A stretch of DNA of 44,658 nucleotides from Deltaproteobacteria bacterium (GTDB lineage: Bacteria > Myxococcota > Myxococcia > Myxococcales > JAHFDP01), in the NCBI GenBank assembly GCA_023248955.1, contig JAHFDP010000028.1, positions 1 to 44,658 on the forward strand, in the 5' to 3' direction. Both the position numbers and the translations under genes were made by a program. Each line of letters starts with the position of its first letter. Within the stretch, counting starts at the first letter, position 1. Positions 25,342-34,798 of this stretch are shown here, one piece after another. The notes beneath the pieces are model-generated. The model saw only the letters and a program-made list of their open reading frames with translations. It made no database searches and had not been told where the DNA came from.

Positions 25342-28300
25342 TCGCTCTCCCAGCGGTAGCGAAGATCGAGGCCCCAGTCGCCGAGCGACGACGCGTTGGC
25401 GTGCTCGTTGTCGTAGCGCATGAGCAACGAGACGTGATCGTCCTTGCGGTACTCGAGCAGCGCGCGACCCGTGCGCGCTTGGGGAGCGCCGAGGAAACGA
25501 AGGCGAAGCGCATCGGTAAACAGCGTCGCCTGAAATTCGCCCATGGCTTCGATGCGTCCCGTGGCCTCTGAAAAATCGCTGGTGAAGGTAAACGACGGAT
25601 CGCGCAGCACCGAATTTTTGGGCACGAAGCGGCGTACCTGTTCGGAGAGTCCGGTAGCCTCCGCCAAGGCCGAGAGCGCAAGGCCCGTTCCCGAGGTCGC
25701 GGTGTTGGTCAACTCGCGCGTGGTCACACCGGTGAGGATGAGCGTAATGATGTCGGCTTCGGCGAGCGGCGGATCGCTCGTGAAAATCACGCGTGGATCG
25801 GCGGCGGTGCCGAAGGATCGCATGGTCACTTTGTAGTCACGCACCTGCGTCTGCGCGTTCACGTCGAAGGCCATCTCGATCGATTGGCGGTCGGGACCGA
25901 AGCTGAGCTGCGCGTCGGTGATCGAGAATTCCTTCCCGCGTATATACGCGATACCGCCCTTCTCCACCTGCACGCCGCCGAGCATGCCCAGCCGCCGGTT
26001 GGTTCCGGTCAGACGCAAATCGCCACGTAGTCCCGCCCGCGCCACGTTGTTGTCGACGCGCACGTCCTTGCCGAGGTGCATGCCCACATCGAGCCGAATC
26101 ACCTCGCCCGCTTTTTCGAGCACGCGCGTCTGCACCGGCCGTCGCACCAGATCCACCAGCGCGCGCTCCAGCTCGATCTCCTCGGTGTAGTGCAGCCGTG
26201 ACAGATCCATCTCGCCGGTCAGCATCAGCGGAAGCGCGGACGGATCGCCGGAGAGCGCCAAATCGCCGCCCACCGCCAACGACACGCCATCGCCGATGCG
26301 CATCGGCACGTCTTCCACGTGCGCACCGAGCCGCACGTACATTGGATGAAAACGCGAGAGGCGCACCTCACCGTCCGCGCGCAACGTTCCCGAATTGAGC
26401 TGCGCGCTGAGCCGATCGATGGAAACGATGTCTTGACTAAATGACAAGCGCCCGTCGATCTCGCGTGCCAGAATTTGCAATCCGCGCAACCGCATCTCCG
26501 CGCCGTGCACCGTGGCCTCGCCCAAAATGTTGGGCGACTTGGCCGCGCCGGTCATCGTCGTGTGCAGCTCCACGTGGCCCGCCGCATGCTCCACGTCGGG
26601 CGAAATGCCGAGGAGAATTCCCAGATCGAGTCCGGCCTGCAGGGCCAAATCCACCTGGCCCGCGAAGTCGATCCAGCCAGTGACCGAGGCGCTCGTGTGC
26701 GGCGCCGTAAGTTGCACCTGCCGCGCGAAGAGCTTGTTGCCCATCAACTCGAGCGTCACCGGACCGCGGTTGGTGGCGGTGAAGCCACCCGGGCGACTAA
26801 CGGTGAGTTGACGTAATGTCATGTTGCCGCGCAGCGCGTCCGGCGCGCGCGTCCCGGTGACCTGCACCGATCCTGCCAACCCACCACCTACGCCGAGATC
26901 CACACCCGGCGGAAAGAAGGCGGTGAAGTCATCCACATTGAGCGCCAACGACGCACTCCAGGGCGTGTCACCCGCCAGGCTCGCGTGCGCGTCGAGTTGC
27001 TGCGCACCGATGTTGCCCTTGAGCGCGAAGGCGTTTCCGTCGAGCGTGGCGTCAAATCCGCCGCTACCCAAAGGAACCGCGCGGACCGCCACGTCACCCA
27101 AATCGACGTGCGCGCGGACGACCGAATTTTCCAGCGTCCCGTCAGCCGTGGCGCGCACCGAGATCGTGCCCGCGAGTTGCGCGCCCGTGTTGCGCGGCGC
27201 ATCGAGCTGGTCGAGCGCCATTCCCTTCACGGCCAGCGTCCCGCGCACGGCACCGGTCGCTGTATTGAGCTCACCCGAGAGCGACGCTTGCGCATGCGCA
27301 CGGTGCAATTCGAGACTGGTCAACGCAATCACTTTGCCGGCGTGAATGTTGGTCGACAGCTCACCCCAATCGAAGCGCTGCGACGCGAAGTTCACCTCCC
27401 GCAGTGTGAGTTTGACCGTGCCAGAGAGCGCATCGATCGGTCCCTCCACCTCGGCCGATCCCTTCACCCGCGCATCGATTAGGCCTTCCGATTTGCGCGC
27501 CGCCGGCAGGTTGGCCGAAGCCATTCGCAAAAGATCAAGGACGCGACCATCCTCGATCTCCGCGTGCGCCTTCACTAACGGTGTATTACCGTGTAGATCG
27601 ATTGTAGCTTCGGTGTCATACGTGGTTCGTCCCGACGTGGCGCGCAATCCCGACGCCACCGCCCGCAGATCGCGGTAGGCGACATGCGTCGCAACCTGAC
27701 CGAGCGCCCAACCTGCGTAAGTGAGATCTTGCAGTGTCGCGTCGAGCTGCACATCGGGATAGGCAGCTGGGCCAGCGATCGTTCCCGCCAAACTTCCGCG
27801 GCCCGCCCAAGCCGAACCCGCTAGCGGTCCGACGTCGGCCGCGGCCACCCGCGGCAGCCGCACCTTGAGCTGCAACTTGGCGTCCTTGGTGTAGTCGACG
27901 ACACCATCCACCTCGACCTGCGACTCGCGGCCAACGGCAAGCCGCGCTTCGCGAATGGTCGTCTTCTGCGGCGTCACTTCCGCAACGCCAACGAGTTGCA
28001 CATGCCTAAGCGCCACACGGGCCGGTCGCCCGGTAGGTGCATCGTAAGGCCCGTCGGTCACCGCAAGCAGCGTGGCGTCGAGCTCGGGCTGCACGGCAAG
28101 CCGCACGTCAGGCACCAGCGGCCCCGTCAGACGCACGCGGCCGCTCGCGGTGAATCCAAACGGCAACGCCGTGATTCGCAGGCGCCGCATCACTTCGCTG
28201 AACGTCACGTCGAGCAGGCGCGCGTCCACCGTCAGCTTCGTGGGGTCGAAAACCACTTCGCCCAACGCAGCGAGCCGCCCGCGGCCGAGCGGAATTTCCA

Positions 28301-29285
28301 ACTTGTCAAAATGAAGCCGCGTCAGATCGAAATCGAAATGGCTGCGCGCTTCGCCAACGTCGATGCCCACCACCGTCGCGTTGTGCGTGGCGAGTTGTCC
28401 ATCCACCGCCAGCACTAGCTCCTTGCGCGATCCCGCTGGCAGCAACACGGTGGCGTGCGCATCGACCACCGCGCGACCCTTGGCCTCAGCGAGGATGGGA
28501 AGGTAGTCCGCCGCCACCGCGTCGAGATTGCCCTCCACATGCACGCGCGCATCGATACGCGGATGGCAGATGTCGGTCACGCGCGCACTGCCATTCACGT
28601 TTCCCTCGGGCGTTTCCAACTCCAGTGAATTCACTTCCAACGCACCGGTCGAGAGATCAAACAGCGCCACGGCCTCCGCGCTCTTCACGCGCGCGTTCAC
28701 CACATCAACCCCACCCTTCGGATCGCGCAGATCGAAGCGCCCCCCCTTGAGACGCACGCGCGCTTCCACCACCGATCCCGATCCCACGAGCTTGGCGGAC
28801 AAGCGCTTCACCTTGATCGCCACTCCGTCCGACGTGGTGAGATCGAACGATCCACGGCGAATGATCACGTCGCCCAACTCGAAGCGCGACAAATCCGGCA
28901 GACACTGGCCGCTTGGACTGGGCTGTGCCGCACCGGGCGTTGCCGGTGGGATCGCCAGCACAAGGGCTGGCTCGTCGATCTCAAGACGATCGAGCCGCAA
29001 GCGCGCTTGCAGCAGATCGACGTGCACCACCACGCGCAGACGCGCCACGTGCGCGAGCGGCCGACGACCGCGCGGTTGAATGGACACTTCGGTAAGCGCG
29101 ATCGCGCCGGCCGACGGTTCCACGCGGCAGGTGGCCACCGCAACGTCTGCGTCGGTGCTCTCGGAAATTTCCGCCTGCGCGAAGTCGCAGAGGTTCTGCG
29201 CCGCGAAACGTGTTCCCAACATCGCCACGGCCGCGGCCACGCAGAGCGCAAAAGACAACCCTAGAGCAACCGGAACGCGCCACAT
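25338..29285 (-). CDS. tamB: TamB/YtfN-like AsmA-superfamily protein (DUF490)
   Basis: TamB-like proteins span the periplasm as a lipid-binding beta-groove and work with TamA or in phospholipid transport to the outer membrane. The 1315-residue product has an N-terminal membrane anchor (about 5-27), a long run of repetitive beta-strand sequence, and a C-terminal TamB domain (about 1000-1315) with GDLALSG, GGVQVEKGGIAYIRGKEF, FTSDPPLAEADIITLILTG and the final LDLRYRWE. Its stop overlaps the start of the Omp85 gene, the classical tamB-tamA type of neighbourhood though in reverse order to E. coli. An ExeA-type ATPase gene lies 38 nt upstream. Confidence 0.9.
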   Translation of the reverse strand: MWRVPVALGLSFALCVAAAVAMLGTRFAAQNLCDFAQAEISESTDADVAVATCRVEPSAGAIALTEVSIQPRGRRPLAHVARLRVVVHVDLLQARLRLDRLEIDEPALVLAIPPATPGAAQPSPSGQCLPDLSRFELGDVIIRRGSFDLTTSDGVAIKVKRLSAKLVGSGSVVEARVRLKGGRFDLRDPKGGVDVVNARVKSAEAVALFDLSTGALEVNSLELETPEGNVNGSARVTDICHPRIDARVHVEGNLDAVAADYLPILAEAKGRAVVDAHATVLLPAGSRKELVLAVDGQLATHNATVVGIDVGEARSHFDFDLTRLHFDKLEIPLGRGRLAALGEVVFDPTKLTVDARLLDVTFSEVMRRLRITALPFGFTASGRVRLTGPLVPDVRLAVQPELDATLLAVTDGPYDAPTGRPARVALRHVQLVGVAEVTPQKTTIREARLAVGRESQVEVDGVVDYTKDAKLQLKVRLPRVAAADVGPLAGSAWAGRGSLAGTIAGPAAYPDVQLDATLQDLTYAGWALGQVATHVAYRDLRAVASGLRATSGRTTYDTEATIDLHGNTPLVKAHAEIEDGRVLDLLRMASANLPAARKSEGLIDARVKGSAEVEGPIDALSGTVKLTLREVNFASQRFDWGELSTNIHAGKVIALTSLELHRAHAQASLSGELNTATGAVRGTLAVKGMALDQLDAPRNTGAQLAGTISVRATADGTLENSVVRAHVDLGDVAVRAVPLGSGGFDATLDGNAFALKGNIGAQQLDAHASLAGDTPWSASLALNVDDFTAFFPPGVDLGVGGGLAGSVQVTGTRAPDALRGNMTLRQLTVSRPGGFTATNRGPVTLELMGNKLFARQVQLTAPHTSASVTGWIDFAGQVDLALQAGLDLGILLGISPDVEHAAGHVELHTTMTGAAKSPNILGEATVHGAEMRLRGLQILAREIDGRLSFSQDIVSIDRLSAQLNSGTLRADGEVRLSRFHPMYVRLGAHVEDVPMRIGDGVSLAVGGDLALSGDPSALPLMLTGEMDLSRLHYTEEIELERALVDLVRRPVQTRVLEKAGEVIRLDVGMHLGKDVRVDNNVARAGLRGDLRLTGTNRRLGMLGGVQVEKGGIAYIRGKEFSITDAQLSFGPDRQSIEMAFDVNAQTQVRDYKVTMRSFGTAADPRVIFTSDPPLAEADIITLILTGVTTRELTNTATSGTGLALSALAEATGLSEQVRRFVPKNSVLRDPSFTFTSDFSEATGRIEAMGEFQATLFTDALRLRFLGAPQARTGRALLEYRKDDHVSLLMRYDNEHANASSLGDWGLDLRYRWESE

Positions 29286-29323
29286 CTACAACGTCCTCGC
29301 CCGCCCCAAGTGCAGCCACCCAA

Positions 29324-30223
29324 TCACCACTTCGCGAGCCCGAGGTAGCGATCGATCTCTTCTCGCTCCGTGGACGAAGTGACTACAGCCGGCGCCGCTG
29401 CAGTCACGGCGGGCCCGATCGACAACTCGCCAGCCACGCGCTCGACGAGCTTTCCGTCAATCGTCGTGACACGTGCAATGGATCCCTCGAACAGCACGTT
29501 GTCGCAAAGCGTGTTGATCACGCGCGGCGTTCCGCCCGAAAACCGATGCGCCGCCTGCACTGACTCGGGCGAAAACGGCATCCGCGTGGCCCCGGCCATC
29601 CGCAAACGATGTTTGATGTAGGAGCCGGTCGAGGCTTCCGAAAACGGAATGAGCCGGTACTTCACGGCCACGCGTTGCGCGAGCGGTGGATCGAGCTTCA
29701 AGTTTTGATCGAGATCCGGCAACCCGAAAAAAACCAGCGAGAGAAGTTTTTTTCCCGGCAGCTCCAAGTTGAGCAGCCCGCGAAACTCCTCCATCACCTC
29801 GATCGTGGTGAGCATTTGCGCTTCGTCGATTAGCACCACCGCTTTTTTGTTCTGCAGGTGGATATCGACCAGGCGCCGGTAGAGCTGACCGAGCAGCTGA
29901 AGCTTGTCTTCGCTCGGGGACTCCACGCCGAGCTGCAACGCAATCCGCCGAAGCAGCCATTGCGCGGTTACGCCGCGGTGAATGATCACCAGCAGCGCGG
30001 CCTCGTATTCGTCCTCGGAAAGCGAATCCAACATGCGCCGCGCCAGCGTGGTCTTGCCCGCGCCGATGTCGCCAACGAGAACCGCGAGCCCCTTCATCGC
30101 GCTCACCGCATACGTCAAGCGAAGCAGCGCCTGCGCGTGGTGCGGGCCGTTGAAATAGAAGCGACTGTTCGGCGCGTTCGAAAAAGGATCTTGCGAAAGG
30201 CCGTAGTACTTGAGGTAGCTCAT
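29324..30223 (-). CDS. ExeA/GspA-type AAA ATPase
   Basis: The 299-residue protein begins YLKYYGLSQDPFSNAPNSRFYF, the opening typical of ExeA/MshM-type ATPases. It has Walker A GDIGAGKTT (51-59), Walker B VVLIDEAQ (to 136), and the C-terminal AAA part FSGGTPRVINTLCDNVLFEG. In type II secretion and pilus systems such ATPases help place the secretin, usually with a peptidoglycan-binding partner domain; no such domain is fused here. It is probably cotranscribed with the tamB-like gene 38 nt downstream. The substrate complex is unknown. Confidence 0.88.
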   Translation of the reverse strand: MSYLKYYGLSQDPFSNAPNSRFYFNGPHHAQALLRLTYAVSAMKGLAVLVGDIGAGKTTLARRMLDSLSEDEYEAALLVIIHRGVTAQWLLRRIALQLGVESPSEDKLQLLGQLYRRLVDIHLQNKKAVVLIDEAQMLTTIEVMEEFRGLLNLELPGKKLLSLVFFGLPDLDQNLKLDPPLAQRVAVKYRLIPFSEASTGSYIKHRLRMAGATRMPFSPESVQAAHRFSGGTPRVINTLCDNVLFEGSIARVTTIDGKLVERVAGELSIGPAVTAAAPAVVTSSTEREEIDRYLGLAKW

Positions 30224-30270
30224 GCGTGAGCCGGGGCCTCCCCGTCAGAGGTAGAACGATAACACGAGCC

Positions 30271-30304
30271 AGGAGGCTGTCAGGAAAACCGCACGAAGCC
30301 TCCT
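30271..30304 (-). terminator. Possible hairpin terminator without a T-tract, downstream of the TPR gene
   Basis: AGGAGGCT (30271-30278) and AGCCTCCT (30297-30304) form an 8-bp stem with an 18-nt loop. Without the adjacent inserted element, this stem would begin at the TPR stop codon. No T-run follows on the - strand, so a factor-dependent terminator or an mRNA-stabilising hairpin is as likely. Confidence 0.35.
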
Positions 30305-30412
30305 AGACAAAATGGTTGGACTCGTCTCCCGCTGTGGCTCTACGCATCTGGCCTATCCAGCTGCGCAACCCACGTTACGCGTGAACTTCGGGTCCAACCA
30401 TATTTTGTCTAG
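30303..30412. mobile_element. Small inverted-repeat element at the TPR stop codon (CTAG target)
   Basis: ACAAAATGGTTGGAC (30307-30321) is matched by the inverted copy at 30392-30408, which carries two extra bases. Both arms are flanked by CTAG (30303-30306 and 30409-30412), a likely 4-bp target duplication. The 102-bp element has no open reading frame. The right-hand CTAG supplies the TAG stop of the TPR gene. Because the left copy has the same sequence, insertion did not alter the protein. Confidence 0.6.
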
Positions 30413-32130
30413 ATAAACCCAATCTTTCTTGGCTTGGTCGGCGTCGGGTCGGGGTTCTCCGGCTCCGCTGCTCGAGCTGCCGCGGCTAACGCGGGAGACA
30501 CAGCTGGCGCTTGCGGCTGAACGAACGGCACCGCGGGGGGGCCTGCTGTGCGTATTGCATTCGCATGCGTTTGTATTCGGCCGCGCACGCGCTCGAGACA
30601 ACCGCGCACGTCGCGGTAATTGGCTTCGAGCTGTTGTATCGCATTGTATTGCGTGAGCGCGTCAGTGAACCGCTCGACCTGCTCGAGTCCGTGGCCAAGA
30701 TGGTAACGCAGCGCCTTGGTGGCTTCGGTGCTGCAGCCGGCTGTAAAGAGCGCGGCCTGCCACTCAGAAAACGCGTCATCGAACTGCTGCCGGTCCTCGA
30801 GACAGACGCCGATCAACGTGAGGCATTCCACGCGAAGGCGGGGGTCCAACGCAGCTTGCCGCAATTGTGCGATCGCCTCGTCGAGGAGGCCGAGATCTTT
30901 GTACGCAATCCCCAGATCGTAATGCGACTGTCCGTCGTCGGGGGCGATCTGCGCATCGATCTGGCGCTTGAATTCCCCGATCTCCTTGGCCAACGAAGTT
31001 TCCAATTCACGCCCAATCGCCGCGGCCCGAGCGACGGGTATCACCACGCGTTCCGGAGGACCGGCGATCGGCAAGGCCGCGAGCCGCATCTTGGCGGCAC
31101 CGAACGCAGGAACAGCGCGCAAAAGATCTTGCAGCGCGCGCCGCGCGTCGTCGAAGAGACCCTGCTGCGAAAGAAAATCCACTTCCGCCAACTCCTCGGC
31201 GTAGCGCGCCTCCAACGCCGGCGCGGCTTCCGGCTTCGCCTCCGTCGCAACCAGCGCGAGCAGCGCCGCTTGGGTCTGCGCATCGTCAGGCACCAACTCC
31301 AGCACGTGCGCGTAGGTCGCGCGTGCCTCGCCCGAATGGCCGCCCGCGATCTGCGCGCGTGCGAGCATCTGATAGGCCGCCACCGCCTTGGTCATTTGAC
31401 CAAGACGCTCGTGCATCACCGCTACGAGGCGAAGCGTCTCCGCATCGTCGGGCGCCGCGGCCCGACACGCTTCCAGCCGCGCCAACGCCTGCGCATGATC
31501 GCCTCTCGCCGAAAGGAGCTGCGCTAACTCGCGACCTGCCGTGATGTCCGTGGCGTCGATGGCGACGATCTGCTCGAGAATTGGAACCAGATCCGCGGTG
31601 CCATGTCGCAAATCCTCCACGGCCTTCCGGAACAAGACGAGCGCCTCGTTCCGCTTCCCTTCCGAGACGTAAAGACGGGCGAGCGAAAAACGGGCTTCCG
31701 CATCGCCCGGGGCCAAAATCACCAACCGCTCGAGCGCGGTTTCGACACGCGCGCGTTCACCCGCCTGCTGCGCGCTGGCCAAGACACTTCGCCACTCGCG
31801 CACGGCATCACCAACGATGCCAAGCTTCTCGTAGAGCTCCGCCAGGTGCTGATTGACCTCGACGCGCGCAGCGAGGCGCAGCGCCTGCTTGTAAAGCGCT
31901 ATCCCCTTGAGCGTATGTTGCTGTTCGGCGAAGAGCCGCGCGGCATCCATCAGCGCATCGGCCGCGGCCGCGTTGTCGCCCTTGCGTTGAAGGAGCTCCG
32001 CCACGTTCGCGTGAAGTTGACCATTGGTCGGCTCGAGCTGCAGCGCGCGCCGGTACTCGGAAAGCGCACGATCAATCTGCCCGCCCGCGGCGAGCCTGGC
32101 TGCGACCTCTGTGAGCGAGCTCTTGTCCAT
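30409..32130 (-). CDS. Large TPR-repeat protein
   Basis: This 573-residue, probably cytoplasmic protein lacks a signal peptide. It is built of tetratricopeptide repeats: a clear run at about 10-280 (AAGGQIDRALSEYRRALQLEPTNGQLHANVAELL and later units), and a second at about 395-480 with SHYDLGIAYKDLGLLDEAIAQLRQAALDP. The last 60 residues are Pro/Ala-rich and end TKPRKIGFI. TPR arrays are protein-binding scaffolds; similar proteins occur beside ExeA-type ATPases and pilus genes in deltaproteobacteria, but the partner cannot be read from the sequence. It lies 27 nt after the other TPR gene and is separated from the ATPase gene by a small element. Confidence 0.85.
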   Translation of the reverse strand: MDKSSLTEVAARLAAGGQIDRALSEYRRALQLEPTNGQLHANVAELLQRKGDNAAAADALMDAARLFAEQQHTLKGIALYKQALRLAARVEVNQHLAELYEKLGIVGDAVREWRSVLASAQQAGERARVETALERLVILAPGDAEARFSLARLYVSEGKRNEALVLFRKAVEDLRHGTADLVPILEQIVAIDATDITAGRELAQLLSARGDHAQALARLEACRAAAPDDAETLRLVAVMHERLGQMTKAVAAYQMLARAQIAGGHSGEARATYAHVLELVPDDAQTQAALLALVATEAKPEAAPALEARYAEELAEVDFLSQQGLFDDARRALQDLLRAVPAFGAAKMRLAALPIAGPPERVVIPVARAAAIGRELETSLAKEIGEFKRQIDAQIAPDDGQSHYDLGIAYKDLGLLDEAIAQLRQAALDPRLRVECLTLIGVCLEDRQQFDDAFSEWQAALFTAGCSTEATKALRYHLGHGLEQVERFTDALTQYNAIQQLEANYRDVRGCLERVRGRIQTHANAIRTAGPPAVPFVQPQAPAVSPALAAAARAAEPENPDPTPTKPRKIGFI

Positions 32131-32157
32131 CGACCGCCCACGTGCACGTGCGGTTTC

Positions 32158-33270
32158 TTAGTCTAACCCAAAATGTTCAAAACTGGAAGATGCGGAAAGA
32201 CCGACTTTCGTCTCCAGCAAGAAGGCCTTGAGTCGCTCCAGCGAGGCCCGCGTCTTCTCGATGAACGGATTGGTGGCATTCACCCGCTCAGCGGCAGCCA
32301 GCGTTTTTTCGTAGGCCTCGATCGCCTTCGTCACCAGTACGCGCACGCGCTGTTTCAACTCCGCGCGGTAAGCATCCTGCTGCTCGGCATCGAGATCTTT
32401 GGGCACCGGCGCGTCGACCATCGCCGCATGAAAATGTTCGAACAGCTCGCCGATGCGAAATCCCGACGCGGTGGCCCACTCGGGATCGCCCAACCGAATG
32501 CAGCGCAGATAGTGACCCTGCGCGGAGAGGAGCATCTGCGCTTTCGACTCCAACTGATCGGTGAGCTCCTTTTCGCTCGCGGCGCTGGGGTTGAGCGTCA
32601 ACTCTTCGAAGTAGGTGCGAAACGTTTCGGCCAAATAGAACTGCGCTTGACTCGCGGATCCGTCTAGCGCATCGCCGCTTTTGTAAAGGGCCAACGCGGC
32701 GCGAAGTTGATCTTCACCTTCACCGAGTCGATGCGCTTTCCAGAGGCAAACTCCGCGCTGCGTCGCCACATCCGCGCGCCGCGCGAGCGGAAGATCGGCG
32801 CGTGCGATGAGCCGCGCCAACGTCGCCGCCGCTTCCGAAAATTGACCGAGCGAATATTCACACTCCGCGACGCGCTGCAGCGCATCGAGTCCGTCGCTTC
32901 CCACTTCCCCGTTCGCGGTATCCGCGGCGATCACCAACTCGAACCGCGCTTTCGCCGCAGCGTGATCGCCCATCTTTTGTCGCGCCAAACCCGCGTCGTA
33001 AGCGGCTGGGAGCCGTTTCTCGGACGCGGGAAAAGAATCGACCAGTCGCTCGAAATAGTTCGCGGCCTTGTTGAAATCCTCGGCGGCATACGCCGCGGTC
33101 CCGCCTGCCATCAGCTCCGCTTCGTTGAGATCGGCAATCGCCACTTGCGCGGGAGGACCAGCGCGAACTTCCGTTTCCGGAAATACGATCAACGTGCGGG
33201 GGTGCAAAGGCGCTGCCAGATGCGCACACGCCGACAGGGCTGAATACAAAATTGATCGTTTGAAATACAT
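32158..33270 (-). CDS. Secreted or periplasmic TPR-like protein
   Basis: This 370-residue protein has an apparent signal peptide (about 1-18, YSALSACAHLAAP). Helical TPR-like repeats then dominate, for example AAYAAEDFNKAANYFERLVDSFPASEKRLPAAYDAGLARQKMGDHAAAKARFELVI. I do not recognise a more specific family. ATG 33270 is preferred over the in-frame TTG 33276 because it follows the yjbQ stop by 2 nt, suggesting coupling. It is the fourth gene of the ArsA-ArsA-YjbQ-TPR unit and probably acts in the envelope. Confidence 0.8.
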   Translation of the reverse strand: MYFKRSILYSALSACAHLAAPLHPRTLIVFPETEVRAGPPAQVAIADLNEAELMAGGTAAYAAEDFNKAANYFERLVDSFPASEKRLPAAYDAGLARQKMGDHAAAKARFELVIAADTANGEVGSDGLDALQRVAECEYSLGQFSEAAATLARLIARADLPLARRADVATQRGVCLWKAHRLGEGEDQLRAALALYKSGDALDGSASQAQFYLAETFRTYFEELTLNPSAASEKELTDQLESKAQMLLSAQGHYLRCIRLGDPEWATASGFRIGELFEHFHAAMVDAPVPKDLDAEQQDAYRAELKQRVRVLVTKAIEAYEKTLAAAERVNATNPFIEKTRASLERLKAFLLETKVGLSASSSFEHFGLD

Positions 33271-33272
33271 GC

Positions 33273-33680
33273 TCAACCCAACAGCGTGACGCTCACTTTG
33301 CGCGCTCGCGGTCCGTCAAACTCGGCGAGGAAAATCGCTTGCCACGTCCCGAGCAGCAGCCGCCCACCTTGAATCGGAATGGTCAACGAGAACCCCATCA
33401 ACGAAGCCTTCACATGCGCGTGGGCGTTGCCTTCCTCGTGCTTGTAGTAGCCGGCTTCCTTGGGAACCGCGCGCTCCAGTGCCGTCAAGATGTCGCGCTG
33501 CACATTGGGATCGGTGTTCTCGTTGAGCGTGAGGCCGGCGGTGGTGTGCGACGAGGTGACGCAACAGAGGCCGTCGGTGATGCCGCCGTTGCGCACCAGG
33601 CCTTTCACGCGCTGCGTGATGTTCACCATCTCCGCGGATTTGGTGGTGGCCACGTCGATCGAAGCGTTGATGACCTTCAT
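33273..33680 (-). CDS. yjbQ: YjbQ/UPF0047-family protein
   Basis: The 135-residue protein matches the YjbQ family from end to end: TSSHTTAGLTLNEN, the HEEGNAHAHVKAS block with clustered histidines and glutamates that could bind metal, and GTWQAIFLAEFDGPRARKV. Members have weak thiamine-phosphate-synthase-like activity in some bacteria, but the real role is unsettled. ATG 33680 overlaps the stop of the upstream ArsA-like gene (ATGA). The conserved neighbours give no direct metabolic clue. Confidence 0.92.
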   Translation of the reverse strand: MKVINASIDVATTKSAEMVNITQRVKGLVRNGGITDGLCCVTSSHTTAGLTLNENTDPNVQRDILTALERAVPKEAGYYKHEEGNAHAHVKASLMGFSLTIPIQGGRLLLGTWQAIFLAEFDGPRARKVSVTLLG

Positions 33681-34798
33681 GCGGAGTCTCCAAAAAGATG
33701 TTCGTTCACTTCCCACAAACCGCGAAGGTCGTGCACGTCGCGGACAAAACGCGGAATCGAATGGAGCGGAATTTCGGGCCCGAGAACGGAGGCGAGCCGC
33801 AGCTGCGCCGCGTGATCCGCGCGTGCCAGCAGCGCGTAATCCTGCGCGGTCTGCGCCAAAGTCTGCGCCAGCGTCTCCTCGACGCCAGCGGCGCGCAACG
33901 TTGCTACGGACGGCGCGCCAGTCTGCTGCGGATAGACCCGATTCATGATCGCCGCCTGCATTGGAATCTGCTCCTCGCGCAGCGCGCGCGCAAAAAAGAT
34001 CGCCTCATCGACCGCCAGCGTTTGCGGACTGGTCACCAGCACAAATCCAGTCTGCTCGCTCTCGAGAAGTGCTTTCACCAGCGTCGCGCGTTCCTTGAAT
34101 CCTTCGTACATGCCGCGAAAGGCCACCAGGAATTGTGCCAATTCTTGTAAGAGCTGCGCGCCGGTAAATTTCGCCAGCGTGCGCGCCACGTAGCTCGCGC
34201 CGAGACTCCCAAATTTGAGACCGATCTCGCCAGCCGCCAATGCCGGCGTTAGCAACCAGCGCGCCGCATCATTGTCGAGCACGTCGAGCAGCCGGTTGGG
34301 CGCTTCGAGAAAATCGAGCGCATGCACCGTCGGCGGCGTGTCGAGCACCAGCAGATCGTAATCACGCGATTGCGCCAACTCGAAGAGCTTCTCCATCGCC
34401 ATATATTCAAGCGATCCAGCCAACTTCGTCGAGAGCTGACGATAGAGCCGATTTCCCAGAATCTGATCGCGCCGTTTTTCGCTCGGCGCGTGCCGCCGCA
34501 CCAGATCGTCCCAGACCAGTTTCATGTCCAGCGTCATGGCCCACAGTTGGCCCTTGGGCGAAAGCCGCGCACTTCGAAACGACGCGTCGGTGATGCGCGT
34601 CTCGGTGTTGCCGATGGCCGAGATCCCGAGCGAGTTGGCCAACCGCCGCGCGGGATCGATGGTGAGCACCAGCACTTTTTTTCCATCCATCGCCGCGCGC
34701 AATCCCATCGCGGCCGAACAGGTGGTCTTGCCCACACCGCCCGGACCCACGCAGACGAGCACACGCCGCTCGCCAAGAAGTTTTCCGAGTTGGCTCAA
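33677..34798 (-). CDS. ArsA/Get3-like ATPase, second of a tandem pair (signature lysine absent)
   Basis: The 373-residue protein has the ArsA/Get3 P-loop region VCVGPGGVGKTTCSAAMGLRAA (about 16-37), LTIDPARRLANSLG (switch I area) and LLVLDTPPTVHALDFLE (switch II area). In this family the loop normally reads GKGGVGK(T/S)T, and the first lysine reaches across the dimer to the other ATP. Here that residue is proline (P19). TTG 34798 overlaps the upstream stop (TTGA) and is preferred over a start inside the neighbouring gene. There are no arsenic-resistance genes nearby, so the substrate is probably not arsenite. It may pair with the upstream homologue. Confidence 0.88.
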   Translation of the reverse strand: MSQLGKLLGERRVLVCVGPGGVGKTTCSAAMGLRAAMDGKKVLVLTIDPARRLANSLGISAIGNTETRITDASFRSARLSPKGQLWAMTLDMKLVWDDLVRRHAPSEKRRDQILGNRLYRQLSTKLAGSLEYMAMEKLFELAQSRDYDLLVLDTPPTVHALDFLEAPNRLLDVLDNDAARWLLTPALAAGEIGLKFGSLGASYVARTLAKFTGAQLLQELAQFLVAFRGMYEGFKERATLVKALLESEQTGFVLVTSPQTLAVDEAIFFARALREEQIPMQAAIMNRVYPQQTGAPSVATLRAAGVEETLAQTLAQTAQDYALLARADHAAQLRLASVLGPEIPLHSIPRFVRDVHDLRGLWEVNEHLFGDSA

